Shown here piece after piece: positions 8,521-16,146 of a stretch of 64,000 bases of DNA (within the stretch, counting starts at the first letter, position 1; the number at the start of each line of letters is the position of its first letter). Origin of the DNA: Streptosporangiaceae bacterium (GTDB taxonomy: Bacteria; Actinomycetota; Actinomycetes; Streptosporangiales; Streptosporangiaceae). Under the pieces are notes generated by a model. It was given only the letters and a program-made list of their open reading frames with translations, had not been told where the DNA came from and ran no database searches. The DNA is taken from positions 62,001 through 126,000 of the forward strand of contig JAICYD010000002.1 of NCBI GenBank assembly GCA_025934375.1, given 5' to 3'. The position numbers were made by a program, and so were the translations under genes.

Positions 8521-8549
8521 TTGGCGCGGGAGGCTAGTAAGGTTAGTAT
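8521..8549 (+). promoter_or_regulatory. Sigma-70-type promoter for the two-TM/GAF gene
   Basis: A -35 TTGGCG at 8521-8526 and a -10 TAGTAT at 8544-8549 with a 17-base spacer. The predicted start near 8556 leaves a leader of about 108 bases. Confidence 0.45.
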
Positions 8550-8663
8550 CCCGGGTGTTGGAAATAATCTACTCGTGTCACTCCGATTTCTTCCTGCACA
8601 CAAGCCAGGATCACCGGACGCTGCCGTTTCAGCCGCCACGTCTTGATTGGAAGCACCTGGTAG

Positions 8664-9620
8664 TTGACTTCAGTCTGGCAAATGACTAGCCTCACAGCGA
8701 ATCGCATACAGCATGTTGGCATGGAGGGACGTGTGGGGTTGCCCGCGATCTTCAGCGCCGGGTCAGGCTCCCGGTCCTGGGTCTTCCTATCCAATGTCGC
8801 AGTGTTGATAACAATCCTTACGCCAGCAGGTACCATAGCAGCGTTTGTCTGGACGGGGAAAGCTAACATCCCCGCTACGATACTCGCGGTTTACGTGTGT
8901 ATCTTGACCACCGTGCTGCTCGCCCTACTACTTCGTCAGGAAGCGAGGTATCGGCATGAATCTCGCTACGCTGTTGCAATGATACCCGTTCGTAAGGCGT
9001 TCAGTTGTCTAGGGGATGGCTCCTGGAACCTAATCGAGGGAGATGGATCAGAGTCATCATTTCTCCTACGTCTCAGAGAGTCCCTCGGCTTCTTGGCAGA
9101 GGCATTCACGCTAATTGTCGACAATCCGTGCCGAGTATCCGTCAAGATAATATCCTCCGAAACTGCCGGGTCTAGCTCAGGCCAGGATAGACGTGATATT
9201 CAGGTTGTAACACTATGTCGAAATAGCGAGGAGATGGAGAAGGCGCGTATTGTGCGAGATCGCATTGGAAATAATACAGATTTTAAGAATATCTTCGTGG
9301 AGGATGCGCTATTTTTCTTTTGCAATGATCTGCCTGCTCAACTGAAGAAAGGGTATCAAAATTCACACTGGGATGAAGATGTAATTCGATCAGAGAAATT
9401 TGACTATCGCTCGACGATTGTCTGGCCCATAGGGCGATCCCGCCTGCTTGTCCCTCAAGGGCAGCAGCAGGCGCGAGAAATTATCGGCTTCCTTTGCGTG
9501 GATAGCCTGGCCACGAATGTATTCAATGAAACTTACGACGTTCCTCTCGGGGCTGCTTTCTCTCAGGCCCTACATTTGGCACTCGATAGGTATAGGGCAG
9601 GCAAATCTCCATCTAACTAG
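8664..9620 (+). CDS. Two-transmembrane protein with cytoplasmic GAF-like domain
   Basis: I do not recognise a named family. The protein (318 aa) has two N-terminal hydrophobic helices, at about residues 39-62 and 68-90, then a basic segment and a long cytoplasmic region. Its end (STIVWPI, then IIGFLCVDS and a helix with LHLALDRY) looks like the last strands and helix of a GAF-type sensor domain. The base composition is far lower in G+C than neighbouring core genes, and codons ending in A or T are common, so it was probably acquired. The start is uncertain: TTG 8664 has GGAAG ten bases upstream, while ATG 8682 and ATG 8721 are alternatives that keep both helices. A 58-aa gene follows 34 bases later. 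Signalling or defence roles are possible but unproven. Confidence 0.7.
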   Translation: MTSVWQMTSLTANRIQHVGMEGRVGLPAIFSAGSGSRSWVFLSNVAVLITILTPAGTIAAFVWTGKANIPATILAVYVCILTTVLLALLLRQEARYRHESRYAVAMIPVRKAFSCLGDGSWNLIEGDGSESSFLLRLRESLGFLAEAFTLIVDNPCRVSVKIISSETAGSSSGQDRRDIQVVTLCRNSEEMEKARIVRDRIGNNTDFKNIFVEDALFFFCNDLPAQLKKGYQNSHWDEDVIRSEKFDYRSTIVWPIGRSRLLVPQGQQQAREIIGFLCVDSLATNVFNETYDVPLGAAFSQALHLALDRYRAGKSPSN

Positions 9621-9654
9621 TCGACAACTATTTCAAGAGGAAAGAGATTACACG

Positions 9655-9831
9655 ATGAGCGCCATGCTAGCTCCCGAAGAAGAGCCTTGGTTCGACGAGG
9701 TTCGAACAGTGGACCAAGAATGGTCGGAACTCAGTGTAACTACTTCGAAGGGGGTAGTTTTGTACCGAGTTCCACGCCTAACACTCTTTAAAAATATAGA
9801 TGCTGGAACGGATGTACCCAAGCGCCAATAG
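9655..9831 (+). CDS. Small acidic hypothetical protein (58 aa)
   Basis: The ATG at 9655 is preceded by an excellent AGAGGAAAGAG at 9635-9645 and lies 34 bases after the two-TM/GAF gene on the same strand, so the two are probably cotranscribed. The protein starts MSAMLAPEEEPWFDEV, is rich in acidic residues and Trp in its first half, and has no membrane segment or Cys. No function can be assigned; a partner or regulator of the upstream protein is the simplest guess. Confidence 0.55.
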   Translation: MSAMLAPEEEPWFDEVRTVDQEWSELSVTTSKGVVLYRVPRLTLFKNIDAGTDVPKRQ

Positions 9832-9979
9832 GCGGGCCGCTGTAAGCTAAATACGACTTCCAACTCTGGGCCGCCAAGCCGTATCCCGACGGCCAAATTA
9901 GAACCCGCCCGACGCCACTCCAGAGAAGCGGGTCGAGCGGGTGTGCACTGACTGTTCGGTCACGTAGGACTATCGGGCT

Positions 9980-10441
9980 TCACTTGGGAGGCCCCCCGCT
10001 CGTGCAGTCTCCATGGGTACACGATGTCCCTGCGCAATCGGCTTCATCGACCCACAGCATTTCATCAACCGCAATACCGCGGGCCTTCATGGCTGAAACG
10101 GTTCTAATGGTGCTGCTGTACGATGTCCTTTCATCGTTTGGCGCGTGATGGATGAATCTGCCAGCGAGCTTTTCGCAGAACTCCGCATATTCATGAGTAT
10201 AAAGGATGAACTCATGCCACCCTATATCCACGAGTGGCGACGGCGAGTAGTGGCGATCGGGTTCGAGAGCGCAAAGTCGAAGAAACCCAAGGGCTTCATT
10301 GAGAATGCGCTGTGCTAGCAGGATTCCAATGTCCTCGCCCTTGGAGATCCGATTGGCAAGACGGTCCCAGAGCTCCTGGTCGATGAACGGTTTGTTGTTA
10401 AGCTCAGAAAGAGCTGAACTCTCTAGGATGGTTGCAGTCAC
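9980..10441 (-). CDS. GRDP-like (glycine-rich-domain family) small protein with Cys tail
   Basis: The central motif VDIGWHEFILYTHEYAEFC followed by GRFIHHAP is typical of a bacterial family annotated as glycine-rich domain-containing or GRDP-like proteins, whose function is not established. The first 50 residues are helical. The C terminus ends with three Cys spaced by four residues each (DCAGTSCTHGDC) and a short Gly/Pro tail, suggesting metal binding or modification. GTG 10441 is preferred because AAAGG lies ten bases upstream; the TTG at 10450 has almost no spacing. The gene is transcribed opposite to its neighbours and is AT-richer than the core. Confidence 0.7.
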   Translation of the reverse strand: MTATILESSALSELNNKPFIDQELWDRLANRISKGEDIGILLAQRILNEALGFLRLCALEPDRHYSPSPLVDIGWHEFILYTHEYAEFCEKLAGRFIHHAPNDERTSYSSTIRTVSAMKARGIAVDEMLWVDEADCAGTSCTHGDCTSGGPPK

Positions 10442-10497
10442 GGCAGGCAAACCTTTCTGTTTTGCGAAGCCTGAGCACCATACCCAAACCTCAAATA

Positions 10498-10526
10498 TGC
10501 ATATACAAATTAGGCATGTCGGTCAA
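10498..10526 (-). promoter_or_regulatory. Promoter of the GRDP-like gene
   Basis: On the minus strand, TTGACC (10526-10521) and TATGCA (10503-10498) are 17 bases apart, placing the start about 50 bases before the GTG codon. The rest of the 10451-10774 gap holds no convincing gene. Confidence 0.5.
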
Positions 10527-10774
10527 TATATGGCCTATGGAGGTGGGATTGCCTTTAGGCTGGGATTGAGGATTAGGCGATTCCGTATGCGGTTGTCCCG
10601 TCAGGAGGCGAGCAGGCAGTAGTCGCCCTAACCAGCCGGTCGTTAGGCAACATACCAGTCGGGCTTGTGACGAACTGATGTTGGCAGCGCGACACGCTGG
10701 CGTCCGTGTTTTGCGACCGCAGACCGCCGAGGCCGGTGGTCTCAAGGGCCTGTACTGCAGCCCGCCTATGTGGG

Positions 10775-10807
10775 GAGCTGGAAGGCGGATTTGCCGCCTT
10801 CCAGCTC
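10775..10807 (-). terminator. Terminator hairpin after the frameshifted gene
   Basis: A perfect 14-bp stem (10775-10788 with 10794-10807) with loop ATTTG starts 24 bases past the stop of the minus-strand gene at 10831. No strong U-run follows. Confidence 0.6.
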
Positions 10808-10830
10808 TCATCGAGTTGAGTCTCTCCCTT

Positions 10831-11149
10831 TTAGTCGGAAGTCTCGTCCTTGCGTCTGCCTCGACCTGCGGCCGGAGCACCGTTGTCCTCTACAGCTACA
10901 GCGCCGAGGAGCATGGCGCGGGTCTGTGCCATCTGCCGTTCGGCTTCTGTCAGTGCGACTTGGGCCTTTGCCTGGAAGTCGGGCGCCGCCCGCCGTTCGG
11001 CCACGCACTTGGCCAGAGCCGTGGTCATAAAGTTCAACGAGCGTGATGCCGTCGATCTGCGCCACCATGACGAGCTGCGCGTGTTCGGCCGGTGACACCC
11101 GCACCGCGATAGTGCGCTGGACGTCACTGCCTTTGGTTGGTTCCGGCAT
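10831..11149 (-). pseudogene. Frameshifted small protein of mobile-element type
   Basis: The 5' frame starts at ATG 11149 with MPEPTKGSDVQRTIAVRV, continues through AQIDGITLVEL, then leaves frame. The protein resumes one frame over as MTTALAKCVAERR with DFQAKAQVALTEAERQMAQ and a Lys/Arg end, stopping at 10831. The junction is an extra T in CTTTATG (minus strand, about 11028-11034). The joined product (about 105 aa) resembles small putative DNA-binding proteins that I associate with actinobacterial plasmids and integrative elements. It may be a pseudogene, a sequencing error, or less likely a recoding site. Confidence 0.6.
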
Positions 11150-11184
11150 ACCGGATCGCCTCCTCGAAGCGAGCGGCTGGCCAC

Positions 11185-11198
11185 ACCTATATATAGGT
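11185..11198 (-). promoter_or_regulatory. 14-bp palindrome in the promoter of the frameshifted gene
   Basis: ACCTATATATAGGT is perfectly palindromic and lies 36-49 bases upstream of the minus-strand ATG, containing a TATA-rich -10-like core. Autoregulation by the small DNA-binding product is a reasonable inference. Confidence 0.45.
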
Positions 11199-11403
11199 AT
11201 GACGACGACAGCCGCATGACGCCGACGAGGGGGAGTTGCCCCGGCCCACCACGAGGGCAGGCCGAGACAACAAGAGCCGCTCAGCATCATGCGATGCCGA
11301 ACGGCCCGGGGTTATGGCCCTGTGTTACCTAGTTTTGACCGAACGTAACGGGCTAGGGTCGGGTTCAACCTAAACGACTTGACCCCAGCGAGTGGTGCTC
11401 TAG
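11199..11403. other. Gap without a recognised gene
   Basis: I see no tRNA, small RNA or credible reading frame here. GGGTC and GACCC at about 11356 and 11384 can pair around GGTTCAACC, but the arms do not make a tRNA. The strong hairpin that follows implies that something is transcribed rightwards into it. Confidence 0.4.
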
Positions 11404-11440
11404 GCGGCCCTTGTCCCCATTGGGACAAGGGCCGCTTCGC
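11404..11440 (+). terminator. Strong hairpin terminator
   Basis: A perfect 14-bp stem (11404-11417 with 11422-11435), loop CATT, is followed by TTCGCTATTT. What it terminates is unclear. It also marks the right edge of the AT-richer stretch. Confidence 0.7.
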
Positions 11441-11445
11441 TATTT

Positions 11446-11490
11446 CCCTGGGGGCACAAACCAGCCCCCGACCCCCCAGGGCCAGCCCCC
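11446..11490. repeat. Dispersed G-run/C-run element, copy A
   Basis: CCTGGGGG, then AGCCCCCGACCCCCCAGG and a further CCCCC run. It is one of six related sequences in the window (others near 16170, 34405, 41231, 41650 and 58742). It lies in the 5' region of the BKACE gene. Confidence 0.4.
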
Positions 11491-11609
11491 GTCGGCGTCT
11501 TGTCGTCGCGCTGTCGCTGCCGTCGCGAGATCCGGGGGAGATCGCCCGGGCGGCTTCACCTCGCGAAAACTGGGGTAATCAGCTTCCTGTGGCGTTCTCT
11601 TTGGGTGCT

Positions 11610-12347
11610 GTGCCGTTCGTGAAGGCGTGCCTCAACGGCGGGACCAGCCCTGCCGAGCATCCGGCGGTCCCGATCACGCCCGCCGAGCTCGCCACCGAGG
11701 CCCTCGCCGCCGCCCGCGCCGGGGCGCGGGCGATCCACGTCCACCCCCGCGCGTCCGACGGATCCCAGAGCCTCGCCCCGTCGCTCGTGCTGCCTGCCGT
11801 GGCCGCCGTCCGCGCCGCGACCGGCCTGCCCGTGGGCGTGACGACGGGTATCTGGGCGGTTTCCGGTGACCCTGGCCTGCGGCTGGCTCTCGTGGCCGGC
11901 TGGACGGGCGCCGACCAGCCCGACTTCGCGTCGGTCAACGTCAACGAGCCCGGCATCGACGCCCTGGCTGAACTGCTGCTGAGCCTCGGCATCGCGGTCG
12001 AGGCCGGGGTGTGGACCGAGGCCGACGCCGGCCTGCTCGCCCGGTCCACGCTGGCCGCCCGCGCGTTCCAGGTGCTGTTCGAGCCCACCTCGCGGGTGCC
12101 CGCCGAGGCCGTCGCCGAGGCTGCCGCCGCGTCGGCGGCCGTGCTGGCCGCCGGGATCACCGCGCCCCAGGTCCACCACGGGTACGACCTGGCAACCTGG
12201 GACGTGATCCGCTGGGCCCTCGGCCAGGGCTTCGCCGTGCGCGTGGGCCTCGAGGACACCACCGTCCTCCCCGACGGCTCCACCGCCACCGGGAACGGCG
12301 ACCTCGTAGCCGCCGCCGTCCACCTCGCCGCCGAGCCCGCCGCCTGA
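11610..12347 (+). CDS. BKACE-family 3-keto-5-aminohexanoate cleavage enzyme-like protein
   Basis: The protein belongs to the DUF849/BKACE family, whose characterised members are metal-dependent and condense a beta-keto acid with acetyl-CoA, cleaving it to two products. Family landmarks are KACLNGG at the N terminus, AIHVHPR (metal-binding His residues), VNVNEPG, and VRVGLEDT near the end. The GTG at 11610 places KACLNGG at the usual distance from the start (245 aa); a GTG at 11589 is an alternative, and neither has a strong ribosome site. The protein is shorter than the roughly 270-300 aa of well-studied members. The substrate is not predictable. It stands alone between the accessory island and tRNA-Glu. 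Confidence 0.85.
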   Translation: MPFVKACLNGGTSPAEHPAVPITPAELATEALAAARAGARAIHVHPRASDGSQSLAPSLVLPAVAAVRAATGLPVGVTTGIWAVSGDPGLRLALVAGWTGADQPDFASVNVNEPGIDALAELLLSLGIAVEAGVWTEADAGLLARSTLAARAFQVLFEPTSRVPAEAVAEAAAASAAVLAAGITAPQVHHGYDLATWDVIRWALGQGFAVRVGLEDTTVLPDGSTATGNGDLVAAAVHLAAEPAA

Positions 12348-12397
12348 TCTCCCCCTTCCGGGGTAACTCCCGCATCACCCCGGTTTCCGGGGACGAG

Positions 12398-12427
12398 TTG
12401 GCCCTTGCCGCCGGGAGACGGTATGGT
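12398..12427 (+). promoter_or_regulatory. Promoter of tRNA-Glu
   Basis: A -35 TTGGCC and a -10 TATGGT are separated by 18 bases and end 91 bases before the tRNA. Confidence 0.45.
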
Positions 12428-12518
12428 GTAGCTCGCCGGGAACGAACGAGTCCCAGGCGAAATCCCAGACCGCGTGGTTGCCGTTTTATTCGGTTTGCCT
12501 GGTCGGCCTGGACAGCTC

Positions 12519-12594
12519 GGCCCCGTCGTCTAGTGGCCTAGGACGTCGCCCTCTCAAGGCGGTAACGCCGGTTCGAATCCGGTCGGGGCTACCA
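12519..12594 (+). tRNA. tRNA-Glu (anticodon CTC)
   Basis: The acceptor GGCCCCG pairs with CGGGGCT (first pair G-U). The anticodon stem CGCC/GGCG closes a loop carrying CTC, which reads GAG. The T-arm GCCGG/CCGGT surrounds TTCGAAT, the discriminator is A and the CCA is encoded. Confidence 0.95.
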
Positions 12595-12604
12595 CGGTCG
12601 CACC

Positions 12605-12632
12605 AAGCCCGCCCCCAGGGGCGGGCTTTTCT
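12605..12632 (+). terminator. Terminator of tRNA-Glu
   Basis: AAGCCCGCCCC, CA, GGGGCGGGCTT form a perfect 11-bp stem, running into TTCTC ten bases after the tRNA. Confidence 0.85.
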
Positions 12633-12661
12633 CATGGCGATCGCCGCTAGCGGCCATCGCC

Positions 12662-13303
12662 TTAGTGGCCAGCGCCCAGGTGAACGCCGAGGACGGACAG
12701 GCCCTGCAGGAACAGGTCCACGCCGACCGCCGTGAGCAGGATGCCCAGCAGGCGCGACAGCACCTCCAGGGACGTGGGGTGGGCGCGCCGGATCAGCGGC
12801 CCGAATATCAAGGCGGCGACCAAGTTGATCGCGACGACCGCCAGGTACGCGCCCGCCACGTTGATCCGCGCGCTCCAGTTGTTCACGGTCAGCGACGCCT
12901 CCAGCGCCGCCGCCACCCCAAGCGGGCTGACGATGAACGGCAGCAGCAGTTCGCGGAACCCGCTGATGACCGGGTGACGCGCGTCCGCCGTGCCTTCCTC
13001 CTCGGCGGCCTCCTCGCCGAAGTGGACGCCGAAGACCATCCCGATCGCGTACACGAAGAACACGACCCCCGACGCCAGCGCCACCGACGCCGTGGTGATG
13101 TGGAAGAAGGACGCGATCCACGGCGCGGCCAGCGCGCATGTCACCCCGACGCAGGCCGCCACGAGCGCCGCGTACGCCTGGACCTGGCGCATGGCCCGCA
13201 GGTCCCGGGTCCGCGCCATCTGCGCGACCGACAGCAGCACCTTCTGCGGGCCGAGCACCGCGAAGAAAGTTACGAAGGCATCGGCGAGGTTCAGGGGCTC
13301 CAC
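12662..13303 (-). CDS. MarC-family integral membrane protein
   Basis: This 213-aa protein has about six hydrophobic helices and MarC-family features: the N-terminal AFVTFFAVLGPQKVLL region, a central charged loop (GEEAAEEEG, about residues 98-106) followed by FRELLLPFIVSPLG, and LLGILLTAVGVDLFLQG at the end. The family function is unknown; the old link of MarC to multiple antibiotic resistance was withdrawn. The GTG at 13303 is chosen because it gives a normal N terminus (VEPLNLADAF); the open frame upstream has no family features. It is divergent from the DAHP synthase gene. Confidence 0.85.
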   Translation of the reverse strand: MEPLNLADAFVTFFAVLGPQKVLLSVAQMARTRDLRAMRQVQAYAALVAACVGVTCALAAPWIASFFHITTASVALASGVVFFVYAIGMVFGVHFGEEAAEEEGTADARHPVISGFRELLLPFIVSPLGVAAALEASLTVNNWSARINVAGAYLAVVAINLVAALIFGPLIRRAHPTSLEVLSRLLGILLTAVGVDLFLQGLSVLGVHLGAGH

Positions 13304-13414
13304 CCGCCGATCATCGCCGAAACGCGATCGTCGTGACGTGGAAAGACACGCATGCCCTACGGGCTCGCCACGCCACGTTGGCCTGCTGGTGGATCGCGAT
13401 CGCCGATGCGCGTG

Positions 13415-13607
13415 TATATTACTTCTCGTGTCACGGTGGTATTGGCGCTTTACGCGGGCTCTGGGTGGAGCCGGGCGTAGTCGCGTGCGCTTACCGACCA
13501 CCTGGAGCCAGCCGAGTGCGGGGCCATCGCCGCCCCGCCGAGAACTAGGGCGTAGCTGGCTCCCGAGATCGCCCGGGGCGCGCGGCACGCCCGGGAGGAG
13601 AAACCCG
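13415..13607 (+). promoter_or_regulatory. Possible aromatic-amino-acid attenuator leader of the DAHP synthase gene
   Basis: A TATATT at 13415-13420 is a good -10, and a GTG lies at 13428, just where transcription would begin, so a leaderless peptide is possible. It reads VSRWYWRFTRAL, with Trp-Tyr-Trp-x-Phe in five codons. Downstream, GGCTC/GAGCC (13457/13468), GCGGGGC/GCCCCGC (13518/13532) and a perfect GGAGCCAGC/GCTGGCTCC (13504/13555) can form stems. The last stem competes for GGCTCC with the first GGAGCC at 13467, which gives alternative folds. The weakness is that the leader frame has no stop and runs in frame into the gene, so an ordinary stand-alone leader peptide is not shown. Confidence 0.35.
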
Positions 13608-14678
13608 ATGCCACGCGTCGTAGACACCCGGATAACCGGCTACGAGCCACTGCTGTCGCCTGCGGCGCTGCTACACGAGCTGCCTCTTGGCGATGCGGAG
13701 TCCGCGCTGGTTGAGAAAACCCGCGCCGAAGTCAGGGCCGTGCTTGACGGCAGTGACGACCGGATTCTCGTCATCACCGGCCCCTGCTCGGTGCATGACC
13801 CTAAGGCCGCCCTTGACTACGCCCGCCGGCTCGTCGGGCTCCGCGACCGGTACGCGGGTGACCTGCTCATCGTCATGCGGGTCTACTTCGAGAAGCCGCG
13901 CACCGTCACCGGGTGGAAGGGCCTGATCAACGACCCCGGCATGGACGACAGCTTCGACGTGCACCGGGGGCTGCGCACCGCCCGCCGCCTGCTGCTCGAC
14001 ATCTTGGCGCTGGGGATGCCGGTGGGCTGCGAGTGGCTGGACCCGATCACCCCGCAGTACATCGCCGACACCGTGACCTGGGGGGCCATCGGCGCGCGGA
14101 CCACCGAGAGCCAGGTGCACCGCCAGCTCGCCTCCGGCTTGTCCATGCCAGTCGGGTTCAAGAACGGCACCGACGGCGACGTACAGGTGGCCGTCGACGC
14201 GTGCCGGGCATCGGCGGCGTCGCACACGTTCTTCGGCGTCACCCCGCAAGGCGCCGCCGCCGTCGTGACCACGGAGGGCAACAGCGACACGCACGTGATC
14301 TTGCGCGGCGGCCGCAGCGGGCCCAACTACTCCGCCTCGCACGTGGCCAAGGCGCTGGACCTGGCCGCCGCCGTTGGCCTGCCACGCCGCGTGATGGTCG
14401 ACGCCAGCCACGGCAACAGCGGCAAGGACTACGCCCGCCAGCCCGCCGTCGCCCGGTCCCTGGCGGCCCAGGTCGAGGCGGGCGAGCACGGCGTGATGGG
14501 CGTGATGCTGGAGAGCTTCCTGGTGGCCGGCCGGCAGGAGCCGGGCGCCCCGGAGACGCTGACCTACGGCCAGTCCGTCACCGACGCGTGCATGGACATC
14601 ACCATGACCGAGGCCACCCTGGAGACCCTGGCCAACGCCGTCGCCCGCCGCCGCGAGGCTCTTCTTCCTGGGGGATGA
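13608..14678 (+). CDS. Class I (AroG/F/H-type) 3-deoxy-7-phosphoheptulonate synthase
   Basis: This enzyme condenses phosphoenolpyruvate and erythrose 4-phosphate, the first step of the shikimate pathway (356 aa). Class I motifs are LVITGPCSVHD (metal-binding Cys), RVYFEKPRT, GWKGLINDP, GARTTESQVHR, GFKNGTDG, and VDASHGNSGK with the metal His, followed by GVMLESFL. The ATG at 13608 has GGGAGGAG seven bases upstream; the frame is open well upstream, but this ribosome site and the family length decide the start. Many actinobacteria use a class II enzyme for primary metabolism, so this may be a second isozyme. It ends nine bases from the convergent trpB-type gene. Confidence 0.93.
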   Translation: MPRVVDTRITGYEPLLSPAALLHELPLGDAESALVEKTRAEVRAVLDGSDDRILVITGPCSVHDPKAALDYARRLVGLRDRYAGDLLIVMRVYFEKPRTVTGWKGLINDPGMDDSFDVHRGLRTARRLLLDILALGMPVGCEWLDPITPQYIADTVTWGAIGARTTESQVHRQLASGLSMPVGFKNGTDGDVQVAVDACRASAASHTFFGVTPQGAAAVVTTEGNSDTHVILRGGRSGPNYSASHVAKALDLAAAVGLPRRVMVDASHGNSGKDYARQPAVARSLAAQVEAGEHGVMGVMLESFLVAGRQEPGAPETLTYGQSVTDACMDITMTEATLETLANAVARRREALLPGG

Positions 14679-14687
14679 ACACCACTC

Positions 14688-16061
14688 CTAGCCTTTCGGA
14701 ACCTCCGGCAGGCTGTTAAGGGCGGCTTCGATGCGGTCTTGCGGCAGGTCGTAGTCGATCATCTCGCCAGACAGGTACCGCTCATAGGCGACCATGTCGA
14801 AGTGCCCGTGCCCGCACAACGCAGTCAAGATCACCTTCGGCTCCCCGGAGACTGCGCACCGCTTGGCCTCCTCGACGACCGCCGCGACGGCGTGCGACGG
14901 CTCCGGCGCCGGCAAGATGCCCTCCGCGCGGGCGAAGGTGATCGCGGCGGCGAAGCACTCCCGCTGCGGCTTGGCGACCGCCTCGAACAGCCCGAGGTCG
15001 TACATGTGCGACAGCAGCGGCGACATCCCGTGGTAGCGCAGCCCGCCCGCGTGCACCGGGTCGGGGATGAACCCGTGCCCGAGGGTGTGCATCTTCAGCA
15101 ACGGCGTCAACCCGGCGGTGTCGCCGAAGTCGTAGGCGTAGATGCCACGGGTGAACGACGGGCACGCGGACGGCTCGACGGCGCGGATCACCGGGTTCAT
15201 CCGGCCCGCCATCTTCTCCTGCAAGAACGGGAAGAACAGCCCGGCGAAGTTCGACCCGCCGCCGGTGCAGCCGACGATGAGGTCCGGCCCGCCATCCTCC
15301 CCCGCCAGCTCGAACTGCTTGAGCGCTTCCTGGCCGATGACCGTCTGGTGCAGCAGCACGTGGTTCAGCACGCTGCCGAGCGCGTAGCGGGTCTGCGCGC
15401 TGCCGCCCGCCGCCTCGACCGCCTCGCTGATCGCGATGCCCAGGCTCCCGGGTGAGTCCGGGGAATCGGCGAGGACCGCCAGGCCCGCGTTCGTCGCCCG
15501 CGACGGGCTCGGGTGCACGGTCGCGCCCCAGGTCTGCATGAGCGTGCGGCGGTGCGGCTTCTGGTCATACGACGCGCGCACCATCCAGATCTCGCAGTCC
15601 AGGCCGTACTGGGCGGTCGCGAACGCCAGTGAGCTGCCCCACTGGCCAGCCCCGGTCTCTGTGGTGAGCCGCTTGGTGCCCTCGATCGAGTTGTAGTAGG
15701 CCTGCGGGACGGCGGTGTTGGGCTTGTGGGAGCCGGCCGGGGAGACGCCCTCGTACTTGTAGTAGATCCGCGCCGGGGTGTTGAGCAGCCTCTCCAGCCG
15801 CCGGGCGCGAAACAGCGGCGTTGGCCGCCACAGCCGGTACACGTCGATGACCTCGCCCGGCACGTCGACGTAGCGGTCGCCCGTGACCTCCTGGCGGATC
15901 AGCTCCATCGGGAACAGCGGCGCGAGGTCATCAGGCCCGACCGGCTGGCCGGTGCCCGGGTGCAGCGGCGGGGGCGGCGGCGCCGGCAGGTCGGGAATGA
16001 TGTTGTACCAGGCACTGGGAATCTGGGACTCATCGAGGATGAACTTAGTCTGCTCGGACAC
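14688..16061 (-). CDS. TrpB2-type tryptophan synthase beta-like protein
   Basis: A PLP enzyme (457 aa) of the TrpB2 subgroup, which makes tryptophan from serine and indole. Motifs are SPAGSHKPNTA with the PLP lysine, TETGAGQWG with the catalytic Glu (TrpB1 has QH at that point), and the phosphate cup GCTGGGSNFAG. TrpB2 proteins are longer than TrpB1, with an N-terminal extension like the one seen here (LPAPPPPPLHPGTG, about residues 26-39), and usually lack a trpA partner; none is nearby. Its placement beside a DAHP synthase gene ties the locus to aromatic metabolism, although the two genes converge and cannot share an operon. Confidence 0.92.
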   Translation of the reverse strand: MSEQTKFILDESQIPSAWYNIIPDLPAPPPPPLHPGTGQPVGPDDLAPLFPMELIRQEVTGDRYVDVPGEVIDVYRLWRPTPLFRARRLERLLNTPARIYYKYEGVSPAGSHKPNTAVPQAYYNSIEGTKRLTTETGAGQWGSSLAFATAQYGLDCEIWMVRASYDQKPHRRTLMQTWGATVHPSPSRATNAGLAVLADSPDSPGSLGIAISEAVEAAGGSAQTRYALGSVLNHVLLHQTVIGQEALKQFELAGEDGGPDLIVGCTGGGSNFAGLFFPFLQEKMAGRMNPVIRAVEPSACPSFTRGIYAYDFGDTAGLTPLLKMHTLGHGFIPDPVHAGGLRYHGMSPLLSHMYDLGLFEAVAKPQRECFAAAITFARAEGILPAPEPSHAVAAVVEEAKRCAVSGEPKVILTALCGHGHFDMVAYERYLSGEMIDYDLPQDRIEAALNSLPEVPKG

Positions 16062-16146
16062 GGGCGCGCCTCCGCTTGGATCGACAGAACGTGTTATCCC
16101 CGCACCATACGCCTGCCCGTGCCAGCGCCAACAGTACGCTCAAGAC

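Noticed and set aside
11362..11400. Possible tRNA remnant or attachment site: GGTTC followed by ACCCCAGC, similar to the tRNA-Gln 3' end
   Set aside because: Only eight contiguous bases (ACCCCAGC) match and no cloverleaf can be drawn; too short for an attachment repeat.
13406..13480. A 24-codon leader peptide from ATG 13406 with two Tyr and one Trp
   Set aside because: The ATG lies upstream of the likely -10 and transcription start, so it would not be in the mRNA; the overlapping GTG frame is the better candidate.
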